Origin: Torymus aiolomorphi
Lineage: Eukaryota > Arthropoda > Insecta > Hymenoptera > Torymidae
DNA: 64,000 nucleotides
Assembly (NCBI GenBank): GCA_036365515.1
Contig: CM070876.1
Location: 107,721,310 to 107,785,309, forward strand
Reading direction: 5' to 3'
Under the pieces are notes generated by a model. It was not told where the DNA came from. It did no database searches and saw nothing but the letters and a program-made list of their open reading frames with translations. Made by a program: the position numbers and the translations under genes. This document shows, one piece after another, positions 21,600-32,088 of the stretch; position 1 is the stretch's first letter; each line of letters begins with the position of its first letter.

Positions 21600-22540
21600 T
21601 GTAACGGGATGGCTAATGGGGGAAAATCCCATAAAACCGCAGGCCAGCGATGCCCTAGAACACGATGCCGTGGGTGTCAGACTAAAATGACTTGTCCGGG
21701 GATCTGCTCCTGGAATCCCGAAAAGAATGTAAAGATCGCACGCGAACTTCGCTTTCGATGAGTAAAGCGCGCGGCCGCTAGACTCAGATATGAAAACGAC
21801 CAGCGGAGTCGTTTTCCCGCGGAGGCGGCGGTATCCGTGAGAAGGTTAGGTTAGGTCAGTAAATAAATAATAGCCTCAGTTACATAGAGAAATACTAAGA
21901 AGGTCTATTAAAAAAAACTTTACATAAAAATAATGCGTCGCGTTGCGCGCCGACGAGAAGACGGGATCCGCCGCTCGGAGCGTGTGGATCAATGTATTTA
22001 TTTTCGCGGGGCCGGTGAACGCACCATCGGCCGCTTACCGCTGCGAGTGGAGAATACACAAATAGATCCCTGCGCGGGAAGTACAGAGAGGCTTACCGGG
22101 AGAGGAGTGCACTCCCCTTGTCGCTCGCTCACGAATCCGCTCCTGCGTCAGGCCTTATCCTCCGGTCGACTTCGGAGTATTCAGGCCGAGTCTTAACATC
22201 CAGCCTGCACCAACAGACGCTTCAGACCCCAGGAGTGGCTCGGATTGTTCACGTGTGCTGCTCTACGTGGACGGTACGTGGACGGGCGCTGCGCTGTACC
22301 GGTGTATCGCACGGTGACCGTTTTTTCCGGATGATCTACGTTCACGTCCGCGCGGTTCGACGGCCCGAGAGAATCTGATTCAAAAATGAATCGTGCGCGA
22401 CTTTGCAAACGCCAAAGTTGCGCAGTCCCCGCGCGCAGCTCGCGAATACATAGTTCGAGCGATGTGAACAAACGCTCGAGATGCACGAATTCGCGGGAAC
22501 GAGAGCCAAACGGGTTCGATAGAATACGGAGAACCAAGAT
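21600..22540 (-). mobile_element. GC-rich LTR-like block
   Basis: A strong GC rise with short overlapping open frames on both strands. An AATAAATAC signal reads on the minus strand near 21993. GTTAGGTTAGG, a word common in insect genomes, occurs at 21846. It is probably the 3' LTR region of the minus-strand element whose gag-like remains follow at 22540-24410. No exact LTR pair was found. Confidence 0.35.
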
Positions 22541-24410
22541 TCTTATTCTCTCCGTATTTTATCCTGGAACTTCGTTATCTCCCAGACGTTGCGTAGCGGG
22601 AGAGAAGCAACTCGATAACGAGGCTCTCGTTCAACACGACTGTACGTTAACGGCGGCGTTGACGAGCCGAGCGACAGGTCCGGATACACGCTGGTTACCG
22701 CTTGCATCAAAGTGGCAACCACTTGATCCACGTCGAGGGATCGTACGCATGTGCACGGTGGGTCGCTCTTCACCGTGAGTCCGCTGAACTCCAACGGTGA
22801 TCGGAACTGTTCATATGACGCTTGATGGACCGGAGGCTGTCGGCTTTCATGGTGCTGAGGCTCCGGCCGACGACCGCCTTCGCTCCTTTTCGGAAGGGCG
22901 TTTTGAAGGATGTCTCGTCTTCTTGTCCTCTTCGGACGCTGTTGCCACTCCGAACAGGCCCAGTGAAGATGCGTCGATGACTGGCACGCCTAACACAATT
23001 TTCTGGTTGGACTCGGTGGTGAGAAGTTATATGATCTGAGCGTATTCCTCGACCTTGATGAGCGGTATTCTCGAGTGCCCAAGTTTTGCTTAGTTGACTG
23101 CCGTTTGCAGCGTCGAGGAAATACCGTCGTCCACGGATTCGAACCGACCTCTTGGTTCGAACCGGGTCAGCTGGAGGGTTTCTTATGTTGGTCTCCTTTG
23201 GGTGACCTTGGAGGTCGTTGCATGGCTGATGCTCACGCTTCCTTTTTCCCTGTCGAGCTGGACTTTTGAGGGCTTTGGGACGACTTGAGGTTGTCTCTAG
23301 TCCCTTGGCCCAATCGAGGTCGCGACTTGACAGAACGCTTGGTTGCACCTGCAACTCTGATCTTGTTAGACGCAGCTGAATAGTGAAGCGACGACATTTG
23401 CACGCGTAGCTGGTGCAGCTCATCGTGTAGCCGTCTCACTTCTTCGCTTAAGCGTCTAAATTTCTCCTCCTCCAATTTGCGCGTCCGATTACACTTACAC
23501 TCGCAACGACGCTTAATTTCTGTTTGCGTTCATGCCTCAAAGAGTTGCGAGGTATTCAACGTGCTGTCCACTAGTTGTGCCGTCACCAGATTGTCGATTT
23601 CTCCCTCGCTGTTCCTTTGAAGGCTTGGCCGTTCTTCGTCTTTAGGAGTCTGATGGACGGTAATACAGCCGTCCTCTTCCAATATATTCTCCAAGCGACT
23701 TATATCGGACGTTCCGGACAGGGGGAGCTTGGAGAATCTTCGCTCCCCCAGGCTACATTTTCTCCGTTGTCGTGAGCTTGTGAGTATTCAGCACAGCCGT
23801 TCGGTGCCCTCAGGCAGTCTGTATACGCCAAGCGATGTGAAGTATCAGACATTGCGAACAGGGGGAAGCTTGGAGGATCTCCCCTCCCCTAGGCTGTGCT
23901 TACTCCGACGCCGATTTCGTGGATGGACGCTGAAATTGCTGGCGTTGGTAAGGTTGCTTGCACAGCTGGCCAAAATCCATGTGTGACTGACTACTCTTTG
24001 GTTCCTCATTGCAAGACATGCGTCTTTATGGAACTCAGCAAGTTGTTTTCGACTGCTTTGTTCGACGTCAATTGCTGAAACAGGCTGCGGGTCGAGGGAT
24101 CAGCGTTGTTGTTCACTTCTGGAGTTCCGCTGGCGTTCAGGATGGTTCCGTTGACGTACTTATTCCTCAATTCGAGTCTCCTTGTGAACTGCTTAATAGC
24201 ACTTCCACTTATTTCTTGAGTGAAGTGGGCCGGGTTGTAATTTCCCATCAGCCATTGAGTGATTCGCCTAGAATCCCCCTCGATACATCCAGTTCTTCTT
24301 AAATCTAGAGCTATATTTGCTTCTATTACAGCTTGGAAGCTCAGCTCTAGATTTTTGCGCCACTGCTCCATCGATTCGGATAGTTCTTCTGAGATTGATG
24401 ATTCCATCTT
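22540..24410 (-). pseudogene. Decayed gag-like region of an unassigned LTR element
   Basis: The minus-strand frame 24407-24006 (133 residues from an ATG) is helical and charged: MESSISEELSESMEQWRKNL, then RITQWLMGNY. Frame 23475-23233 is a Glu/Arg-rich coiled-coil-like start (EEEKFRRLSEEVRRLHDEL) leading into a basic Ser/Pro-rich tail. Further down, a broken frame reads KIVLGVPVIDASSLGLFGVA. No CCHC or RT motif is visible and stops are frequent. Positions 23692-23767 and 23829-23910 are a direct duplication (AGCTTGGAG...CTCCCC words). The retroelement assignment rests on composition, position next to an LTR-like block and a loosely similar region at 43-45 kb. Confidence 0.35.
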
Positions 24411-25155
24411 CTGAAGGTAGACCGATTATACAAAAATTTGGCGAAGAATTGTGCGTGTATGCGCAACTAACTGCTGAGATTCTCTCTCGAATTGGCCGTC
24501 TGTTACGCATATTACAATGTTAGCATCCTAACTACCACACACAATTGTCCCAAGCCGCTCGGGAACGACGTATCTCGATGCAGCTAGCTAGGGAGAGAGC
24601 GTGGCAATTCCAAAAAAAAATTTTTAGCGAAGATACCGATTTGACTAAATCCCGCAACCAAAAAAAAAGGAATGAAAGTGTTCTTACTTTCAACCGGCTG
24701 CACGCACAGGCACGGTCACTCTATTCCAAAAAAAAAATTGCGTGAAAATCGCTTAAAATCTCGCGTCAAAAAAAGGAATTTAATTTCGCCACATATGACA
24801 ACGAAAACAACTACAATCGCCGTTTAAATGCTCTCGCCCTGACTTTACAGCAGTTTAAAAGGCTCGGGACAAGTATACACAATACTGCCCGAGCATAGAC
24901 ATAAACACCTACAAAAACAAGCATTCTGCTGTTTTGTGTTTATGTTTCTATGCGCGCCGTGAGTCTTCTTGTCTGTTTGTTTACGCCCGGCACCGCGACT
25001 TGGCGAGTTTAAATCACTGCGCCTATCAGCTGTAACGGCTTATGGCCATTTGCCGTCAACTGAATAGTCGGGTGCAGTGATTCGCGCGCGGGCGAATTTG
25101 AACGAAACGCGATTTAACTAATTTATAACTTCGTTATAAACGATACATTAATTTG

Positions 25156-25186
25156 GAGGAAGCTACGTGCCATGAATTGGCAGCGA
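25156..25186 (+). repeat. Conserved hairpin module, copy 3
   Basis: GAGGAAGCTACGTGCCATG then AATTGGCAGCG. One base is lost from the hairpin relative to copy 1. There is no adjoining family B body, so the module occurs on its own here. Confidence 0.6.
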
Positions 25187-25969
25187 TTATTTAAATTGTA
25201 AATGAGGTAACGTGTGGATCACCTTAGGTTTATTCTCGTTGACCATGAAGCAGGACGATTTTGCTTCAAATCAAAAACTTCAGCTGCAATTATTAATCTC
25301 TATTGCTGCATTAAGGCCATGTGATACTCAACAAAAATCGTGTTGGGTTCAGTCGATAATGTAGGGAGAGCCAACTACTGTATATTAAACAGTAGATGGC
25401 ACTGCAGATATGCTTAATCTATATGCGTAGAACTTTTAGTTCCAAAATACTCGCACAGATGGCGTGCACTGAGAGAAGTGTTTAATGTCAACATGGGATC
25501 CTAAGATTCATAACTATTAAGATGCCTATATATTTAAATCTTTCCAAATATAGGCATTGTAACAGTTAAGTCACCCTGTTCTTCTAAACAATTTCAATAT
25601 GTTGCTATAAATATTGATAATATTGTAATAGGTGCAATATGAGATTTGTCGTCTAAAATCTCCCCTATTCGAATATAAGATATTGTAACAGTTACAATAT
25701 TGCACTTTCGAATTCAAACAGAACATAAGTATTCTTCTCTCAGTACATAATATAGGAAATAATTTTTCTCATAAAAAATTATGAAAATATCCGTATCAAG
25801 TTTATAAATTTTTTTCGAACAAATTATGCGAGAATAAATGAGATTTTAAATGGATCTTTAAAAAGTTTTCAGACCTATGTACAGGGGCCCGTCTTTTTTT
25901 TATAAATTTCGTTTATCGTCATAAGAACTTGTGATAAACAATTAATTTATCACTTTTTTTATCGTTACA
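25187..25969. other. Intergenic DNA
   Basis: No gene. TAAGGCCATGTGATACTCAA at 25314-25333 recurs inverted near 41630, so a small shared repeat is present. A short palindromic TTATCACA / TGTGATAA pair occurs near 25930. Confidence 0.45.
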
Positions 25970-26105
25970 GAATCACACCACAGGTAGCTATGTCTACCCT
26001 GTATAGGATGTTAGCTGCTTCAGACATATAACTATGTCTTGAAGTAAATAATAACATGTATAACAACATGTACTACTCTGGTTAAATAAATAAATAAATA
26101 AATAA
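25970..26105 (+). mobile_element. 3' tail of a non-LTR retrotransposon
   Basis: A short non-coding stretch (GTCTACCCTGTATAGGATG, GACATATAACTATGTC) ends in five TAAA units at 26082-26105. TAAA-type microsatellite tails mark the 3' ends of many insect LINE elements. No ORF2 is present, so it is 5'-truncated or a coincidence. Confidence 0.4.
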
Positions 26106-26232
26106 ACATAGATTTTAAGGTTATGTTTAGAAAGTTGTAATTTAGCTTCTCGTACAAGATTCTTTTTTTGTAAAATTAATATTTTTCAAAAACCATTTCC
26201 AAAGCCGAAAATCGGTTTACGAATCAAAGTAT

Positions 26233-26770
26233 ACATCTTATCATGTAATGTAATTCGCTTACTGATAGTAATTTCGTAGTACATAATAGTACTGCATAAA
26301 GCAATAATGGGACATTTATTAGTATCATTAGATACAACTTTTTTCCAACATACATTTTGAAATTTCTTATTTCCAATATATGATGAGTTATTAATTTTCT
26401 TATTTCGTATAAATAAAAAGCATGCACTATTAATTTATTATTTTTGTTTCATATATTATTTATTATATAATGTGAATCGCTTAGTGATAGTATTTTCTTA
26501 GTTCAGAATAGTACTGAATAAAGCGATAATGGCACATTTATAAGTATCATTAGATACAAGTTTTTTACAACATGCATTCTGAAATTTCTTATTTCCAATA
26601 TATCATGCGTTATTATTAATTTACTTATTGCTTATAAACAAAAATCACACTAATAATTTCTTATTTTTGTTTCATACGTTATTTATCATGTAATGTAATT
26701 CGCTTACTGATAGTAATTTCGTAGTACAGAATAGTACTGAATAAAGCGATAATGGCACATTTATTAGTAT
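26233..26770. repeat. Tandem repeat, about 225-bp unit, 2.4 copies
   Basis: Units start at about 26236, 26464 and 26686 with ATGTAATGTAATTCGCTTA and continue through AGTACTGAATAAAGCGATAA and ATCATTAGATACAA. Divergence is moderate. Confidence 0.85.
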
Positions 26771-26799
26771 TATGCAAAATTATATAACACCTGCAAAAT

Positions 26800-28200
26800 G
26801 GTCTTTGATAATAAATTCATAAAGAAATTATCAATTACTGCAGTATTTTACGATAACATGCAATATCATAAGCATAATATTTGATTGCTAATCGATATGG
26901 AAATCGATTCCTGCGGCATTAAAGAAAACCATGCAAAATTATAACTACAACATTTGATTGCAGATTAATAACAAAATTTACATTTAAAATAACATGCACA
27001 TTTACTTATAAAAAATATTTTATTGCTAATCAATAAAAAAGTGATCTATTTTACTGCAGATTAAATAATATACAAAATTTTGATAATTATTAATTGATGA
27101 AGAAATCATCAATTACTGTTGTATTTAATAAAATCATGCAACAATGTAACACGTGCAAAACGAACTTTGATCATAAATTAATAAATAAATTCTCAATTAC
27201 TGCAGTAGTTTACGATAACATGCAATATCATATACATAATATTTGATTGCAGATCGATAAAAGGAAATCGATTCCTGCAGTATGAAATAAAATCATACAA
27301 AATTATAACTACCGCATTTGATTGCAGATTTAAAAAAAATATTTAAAATAACATGTACATTTAGTTATAAATTTTTTTTTATTGCAAATCAATAAAGAAA
27401 TGATCTATTACTGCAGATTTAATAATATCATAAATTATGATAATTATTAATTGATAAAGAAATTATCAATTACTGTTGTAGTTTTCGATAACGTGCAATA
27501 TCATACACATAATATTTGACTACAGATCGATAAAACGAAATCGATTCCTGCAGTAAGAAATTAAATCATGCAAAATTATAATGACAGCATTTGATTGCAG
27601 ATTTAAAAATGCATTTAGATATAGAATAACATGCATATTTAGTCATACAAAAATTTTGTTATTGCAAATCAATAAAGAAATGATCTATTCCTGAATTGGC
27701 TGTGAATCAAACAATATCATACAAAATTATGATAATTGTTAATTGATAAAATCATCAATTACTGTTGTTTTGAATAAAATCATGCAATATTATAACACAT
27801 GCGAAACGATCTTTGATAATAAATTAATAAAAAAATTATCAATTACTGCAGTAGTTTACGATAACATGCAATATCATAAACATAATATTTGATTACAGAT
27901 CGATAAAAGGTAATCGATTCCTGCAGTATAAAATTAAATCATGCATAATTTTAATTACCGCATTTGATTGCAGATTTAGAAAGAATATTTACATATAAAA
28001 TAACATGCACATTAAGTTATACAAAATTTTGTATTGCAAATCAATAAAGGAATGATCTATTACTGAATTTTCTGCGGATTAAATAATATTTAAAATTATG
28101 ATAATTATTAATTGATGAAGAAATCATCAATTACTGTTGTATTAAATAAAATCACGCAATATAGTAACACATGCATTTCATTGCAGATTGATAAATAAAG
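26800..28200. repeat. Satellite: about 73-bp monomers in a 5-mer higher-order repeat
   Basis: Monomers begin near TTTGATTGCAGAT, pass through an imperfect palindrome of the type ATCGATAAAGGAAATCGAT, then CTGCAGTA and a CATGCAA segment. Starts are visible at about 26803, 26880, 26953, 27018, 27091, 27166, 27242 and 27317. The landmark GATAACATGCAATATCAT recurs near 26850, 27208, 27479 and 27850, giving a higher-order period of about 360-370 bp with one shortened (270-bp) copy. Confidence 0.8.
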
Positions 28201-28465
28201 CAACACCGTAACATCAACTTTGATGTTACAATAGTAAAAGTAGAGATTCGACCTATGACCAGCATACTGTAGTCGAACAGAGAAGCTTATAACCAGAGAA
28301 AAACCTTGATCTAGGAGTAGGCTCTAGGTAGCCTATAAACACCCCTTTAAACACAGTACTTACGTATATTTTCCCTACACGTATACAAGAGAGTATGCGA
28401 ACTCTCTACATCGATAAACGAAGAAGACCTTGAACAACAGCAACAACATGTATCTTGTAGGAGGC
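28201..28465. other. Intergenic DNA next to satellite
   Basis: Moderate GC. No frame or repeat shared elsewhere was noticed. It could be the 3' UTR of the putative exons on the minus strand. Confidence 0.3.
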
Positions 28466-28734
28466 TTAGCTATCGTAGCCTCCCAATGATTCCTCTTTCG
28501 CCTCTCTGCACCATGCTGATTGTATCTCTCTCTCACATTTAGATGATATCGTAACTGAAATATACATCAAAAACAATTACTGTAGGATATAAATTACTCA
28601 CTGTATGGATTTTCGAATACGACTTTGTCTAAGTCCTTGGAACGATAGCCACTGCTTTTATAGTCACCCTTCAAACGCATATGGAGATGGTGTCGCTCGA
28701 GCAGGAGATCACCATACTGGATGGAACCTCTCAC
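28466..28734 (-). CDS. Putative two-exon gene fragment with a 47-nt intron
   Basis: Read on the minus strand, CTTGTACAG at 28735-28743 is a good 3' splice site. The exon 28734-28602 is open for 44 codons (motifs SIQYGDLLLERHHLHMR and DLDKVVFENPY). It ends at a donor CATACA|GTGAGTAA. A 47-nt intron (28601-28555) ends in TATATTTCAG. The next exon stays open in the matching phase for 28 codons to a TAA at 28466. The hydrophilic, balanced composition looks coding. I do not recognise the product and see no domain. A possible upstream exon (28910-28849) is open but its phase does not match. The intron is short even for an insect. It may be the end of a larger gene or a degenerate copy. Confidence 0.4.
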
Positions 28735-28929
28735 CTGTACAAGAACACTAATTTAAATAGCAGTAAGACCACACAAACATTGAAATGGTACTATCCTGCT
28801 GAAAGACACTGCAATAATTTGAAGTGGAGAGTTATGTATATCCAACACCTGTTGACTTGCTCATGGAGCAAGCATCTTGAGGCAGCATCTACAGCAGCTG
28901 GAGTAAGCCGCTAGATCGCCTACGATATA

Positions 28930-29185
28930 AAAAGTAGTTATAGTTTATTTATAGCTATTTCATTTAATATTTCTGTGCTTTATTTATTTACATTACAAAA
29001 TACCTTATTTATATAGCTATTGTAATGTAATGTAAAGTCTTATTTGTAGCTATTGTATTTAATGTTTTTGTGTCAAGTCGAAGATTGACAATATAAATTA
29101 TAATGTGTATGAAGTGTTAAAAATCGTTTTTATAATAGGTCCAGGACATCAGGCATTGATGACAGATGAAAATGTTAAATAAGAA
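28930..29185. repeat. Degenerate copy of the ~176-bp palindromic repeat
   Basis: Words such as TAGCTATTGTATTTAATGTT, TTAAAAATCGTTTTTATAAT and GATGAAAATGTTAAAT match the units at 49980-50470 and 62845-63430. Confidence 0.55.
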
Positions 29186-30078
29186 AAAATGTATTTTTTT
29201 TTACGGGAAAGCCTGGTTATTCCTGACAGGCAACTGTCAGCACTGCCTGCTTGCGTCAGAGCGCAGCTAGTCTACGGGAGTCGCTCCGCTCTCACGATCC
29301 GAGCGGGGAGCGACTCCCGTAGACTGGCCGGTGTGAATTGCATATTACTCGCACCTCCGCTAGCCCTGGATTGATACCCACCTATTTTACTTGGAAAAAG
29401 GAGAAAAACTAATACACCAATGGCCTTGACAGTATAAGGCCCTCTTTTACACGAAAGCTTAGTTATCCCTGACAGACAACTATCAGCGAGTGCTGCATGC
29501 TTGCGTTAGAGTGCAGCTAGTCTACGGGAGTCACTCTGCTCTGACGATCCGAGCGGGAAGCTCCTCCCGTAGACTAGCCGGTGTGAATTGCACATTACTC
29601 ACGCCCCCGCTAGCCTCGGATTGATGCCACCTATTTTACTTGAAAAAAAAAGAAAAACTAATACACCAATTGCCCTGACAGATCCCCTTTTACGGAAAAG
29701 CCTAAAGTTATTCCTGACAGGAAAAAGTCAGTGCGTCCTCGCGCCGTCAAAATCTTATACCAACTTTTGTAAGGCGTCGCCCAAATATAAGTGTCTTTTG
29801 TTGCACGCCGCTCGAATAGCACGTTAATCCTCCCATCCGACGACCTATGAGTAGAGGTAGAAAAACATATCGTAACGAAATGTTTAGAATCGAAAAATAT
29901 TTTATAATGTATGAGATAGCAAGATAACATTTTTTACATTTTGAGAAATAAGCCTTTGGAAGAAAAATACCATAAAACTATTTTTACTAGGCATATTTCC
30001 ACAACAGATGAACCATCTGGAATTAAAAGCTTATGAATTTGTTTTAATATTTTACTTGCTTCAACATAATCATAATCA

Positions 30079-30210
30079 TTAAAAAGTGAAAGAAGTCCAT
30101 AGCTTTTGTCTGTAACCTTCAACCATCATGTAAAAAACTTTTTCTTTAAGATGATAGATTAAAAATGCTTTTTGGGCTTTATTACAAAAATTGGGTTCTG
30201 TCGATGTTGT
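30079..30210 (-). pseudogene. Fragment of an unknown conserved peptide, copy 1
   Basis: A minus-strand frame reading FCNKAQKAFLIYHLKEKV then MMVEGYRQKLWTSF and a stop. Related sequence is read at 34390-34560 (minus; KVQKVFLIHSLYEK, MFEGYRKKLC) and 31345-31395 (plus; MMVEGQRKKLCTF). Three decayed copies keeping amino-acid similarity suggest a former coding region carried by the repeat. No function is recognised. A second inverted pair nearby keeps YVEASKILKQIHKLLIPDG, vaguely methyltransferase-like, too short to call. Confidence 0.35.
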
Positions 30211-30421
30211 CTTCTACATGAAGCGAAGGATTGTTATTCAACTATCAAAGTCAAACATTTGTTTGATTTCTTTATAAAAATGACCAAGAATTAGAAGGTA
30301 ATGATTTTGCTAATGATTATGTTGAAGCAAGTAAAATATTAAAACAAATTCATAAGCTTTTAATTCCAGATGGCTTATTTGCTTTGGAAATGTGCCTAGT
30401 AAATAGTAAATTTCGACACGG

Positions 30422-30481
30422 GTGCGTAAGTCGAGTATTTAGCTGGTGTGACTACACCAGCTAAATAATCGACTTACGCAC
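30422..30481. repeat. 60-nt near-perfect hairpin
   Basis: GTGCGTAAGTCGA... pairs with ...TCGACTTACGCAC through a stem of about 28 bp (one mismatch, inner part ATTTAGCTGGTGT) and a 4-nt loop. It interrupts the right half of the larger foldback. Confidence 0.85.
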
Positions 30482-30509
30482 TAGTTTCGAACGGCACTTT
30501 ATACCACAA

Positions 30510-30816
30510 GCGCCGAAAAATCCATAATAGTATATTATGATACGTGTGGCTAAAGTGGCCCTTTTTTGCTAAACCCGTGCAATAAAGAGCCACTAAGTCA
30601 CGAGTGTCGTATACTATTTTATAGCACTGCCTGCCCAAAGCCCGCTGTCACGCCTATCCGTGCCCAAAGTAGTTCTTTTTTGCACCGTGAGGTTAGCACA
30701 CGAGCGTAGCGAGTTTGATAAATTCGGTGCAAAAAAGGACTACTTTAGTCACGGATAGGCGTGACTAAAGTACGAGCTTTGGTCACACCGTGCTATAAAG
30801 TACTATTATGGTATTT
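30510..30816. mobile_element. Nested small foldback element
   Basis: The ends CCATAATAGTA and TACTATTATGG are inverted. Inside, GTGCAAAAAAG...CTACTTT..GTCACGGATAGGCGTGAC is repeated inverted around a centre near 30710. It lies inside the 29195-31330 foldback. Confidence 0.65.
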
Positions 30817-31641
30817 TTCTTCCAAGGCCTATTTCTCAAAATATAAAAAATTTGATCTTGCTAACTCATACATTATAAAATATTTTTCAATTCTAAACAT
30901 TTCGTTACAATATGTTTTTCCACCTCTACTTGTAGGTCGTCGGGTGGGAGGATTAATGTGCTATTTGAGCGGCGTGCAACAAAAGACACTTATATTTGGG
31001 CAACGCCTTACAAAAGGTGGTATAAGATTTGGATCGCGCGAGGACTCGTTGACAGTTTCCTGTCAGGGATAACTGGTGGAAAATAGGTGGGTATCAATCC
31101 GGAACTAGGGGGTGCGAGTAATGTGCAATTCATACCGGCCAGTCTACGGGAGTCGCTCCCCGCTCGGATTGTCAGAGCGGAGCGACTCCCATAGACTATA
31201 GCTGCGCTCTAACGTAAGCGTGCGGCGCTAGCTGATAGTTGCCTATCAGGGATAACTTTAGGTTTTCCCGTAAAAGGGGACCTTTTACTGTCAGAGCCAT
31301 TGATGTATTAGTTTTTGTCTATTTTTTCACAAGCAAAATAGGATAAGAAAAAGTTTTGTTCATGATGGTTGAAGGTCAGAGAAAAAAGCTATGTACTTTT
31401 TAAAAATTGAAATAAGTAAAAAAAACATTTTTTGTGCATTTGTTGGCATGTCTAATATGATTATAGCCATATTAGTGCTAATATTATTTCGCAAAATTTT
31501 ACAGGTTAGACTGTGTCTTTTTCTACAAAATATTAAATTGTTAAGTTGGTTAAATGTAGCCAATGGTAGGTTTTGGTGTAGTTATAGAATTTGTAGCTAA
31601 TGGCCGTACTACCAAGGTGTTTTTTTTTATAAGTAAAACAA

Positions 31642-31693
31642 TTATTTACAACGTTTCGGACATTTTATTACGTCCCTCTTCAGGTTCTAAATA
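31642..31693 (-). ncRNA. Hammerhead-type ribozyme motif, PLE2 left copy
   Basis: On the minus strand: CTGAAGA, stem II GGAC / GTCC around AU-rich loop, GAAA, then ACGTT (cleavage triplet GTT). Stem I is AC/GT plus TATTT/AAATA across an internal loop. Stem II differs in sequence from PLE1 yet still pairs. Confidence 0.7.
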
Positions 31694-32088
31694 CAACAAT
31701 TATACAATTATTTTTTACAATTCACAATAACTTAATTTCGCATTAATAAATAAAACTTACATTTAAAACGTATTGTCAGATTCTTTTACGGAAAGTAATC
31801 CGTTCGTCACTGCTTACAATTCGGATTTTTCGTCGTATTTATACAGATGTTACGCATATATGTGTGTGTATAAGAAGCGCGTACAATGGTGGGGATGCAA
31901 TAGACGATTTTCGGAGCGACACAGCGGGTGTGCTATCAGGAGAGTATGTCTAAGTAGAGGGGGGACCCCAACCAATGTTACAAAATTCTCGACAACGAGC
32001 AATCCTACGACACCGTGGGCGTGCGTGGTAACTCTACCTCAGCATGTTCTCCTGTTCTCCTTCACTTGCTGCTTTCAGTATTTTCCTC

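Larger units (their letters stand above)
29195..31330. mobile_element. Foldback element with tandem units of about 245 bp in its arms
   Basis: The left side has two full units and a partial one (from about 29200, 29450 and 29690). Each starts TTTTACGGGAAAGCC, then TTATTCCTGACAGGCAACT. A long hairpin follows (AGTCTACGGGAGTCGCTCC / GGAGCGACTCCCGTAGACT). Each unit ends near AAAACTAATACACCAATGGC. The right side (about 30820-31330) is the inverse of the left, down to CTACAGGTCG/CGACCTA-type and GCCTATTTCTCAAAAT words. The centre (29960-30420) is itself inverted around about 30180. No transposase is recognisable. Long arms with internal tandem repeats are the hallmark of FB-type foldback transposons. 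Confidence 0.75.

Noticed and set aside
21843..21856. TTAGG telomere-like repeat
   Set aside because: Only two units (GTTAGGTTAGG). This word is scattered widely in insect genomes and does not indicate a telomere.
26233..28200. CRISPR-like array
   Set aside because: Repeats are long (73 and 225 bp), diverged, without unique spacers of constant length, and the genome is eukaryotic.
29934..30410. Methyltransferase-like phrase (ILKQIHKLLIPDGLFALEM)
   Set aside because: Resemblance to the post-motif of class I methyltransferases rests on one short phrase with no SAM-binding loop, inside an inverted repeat.
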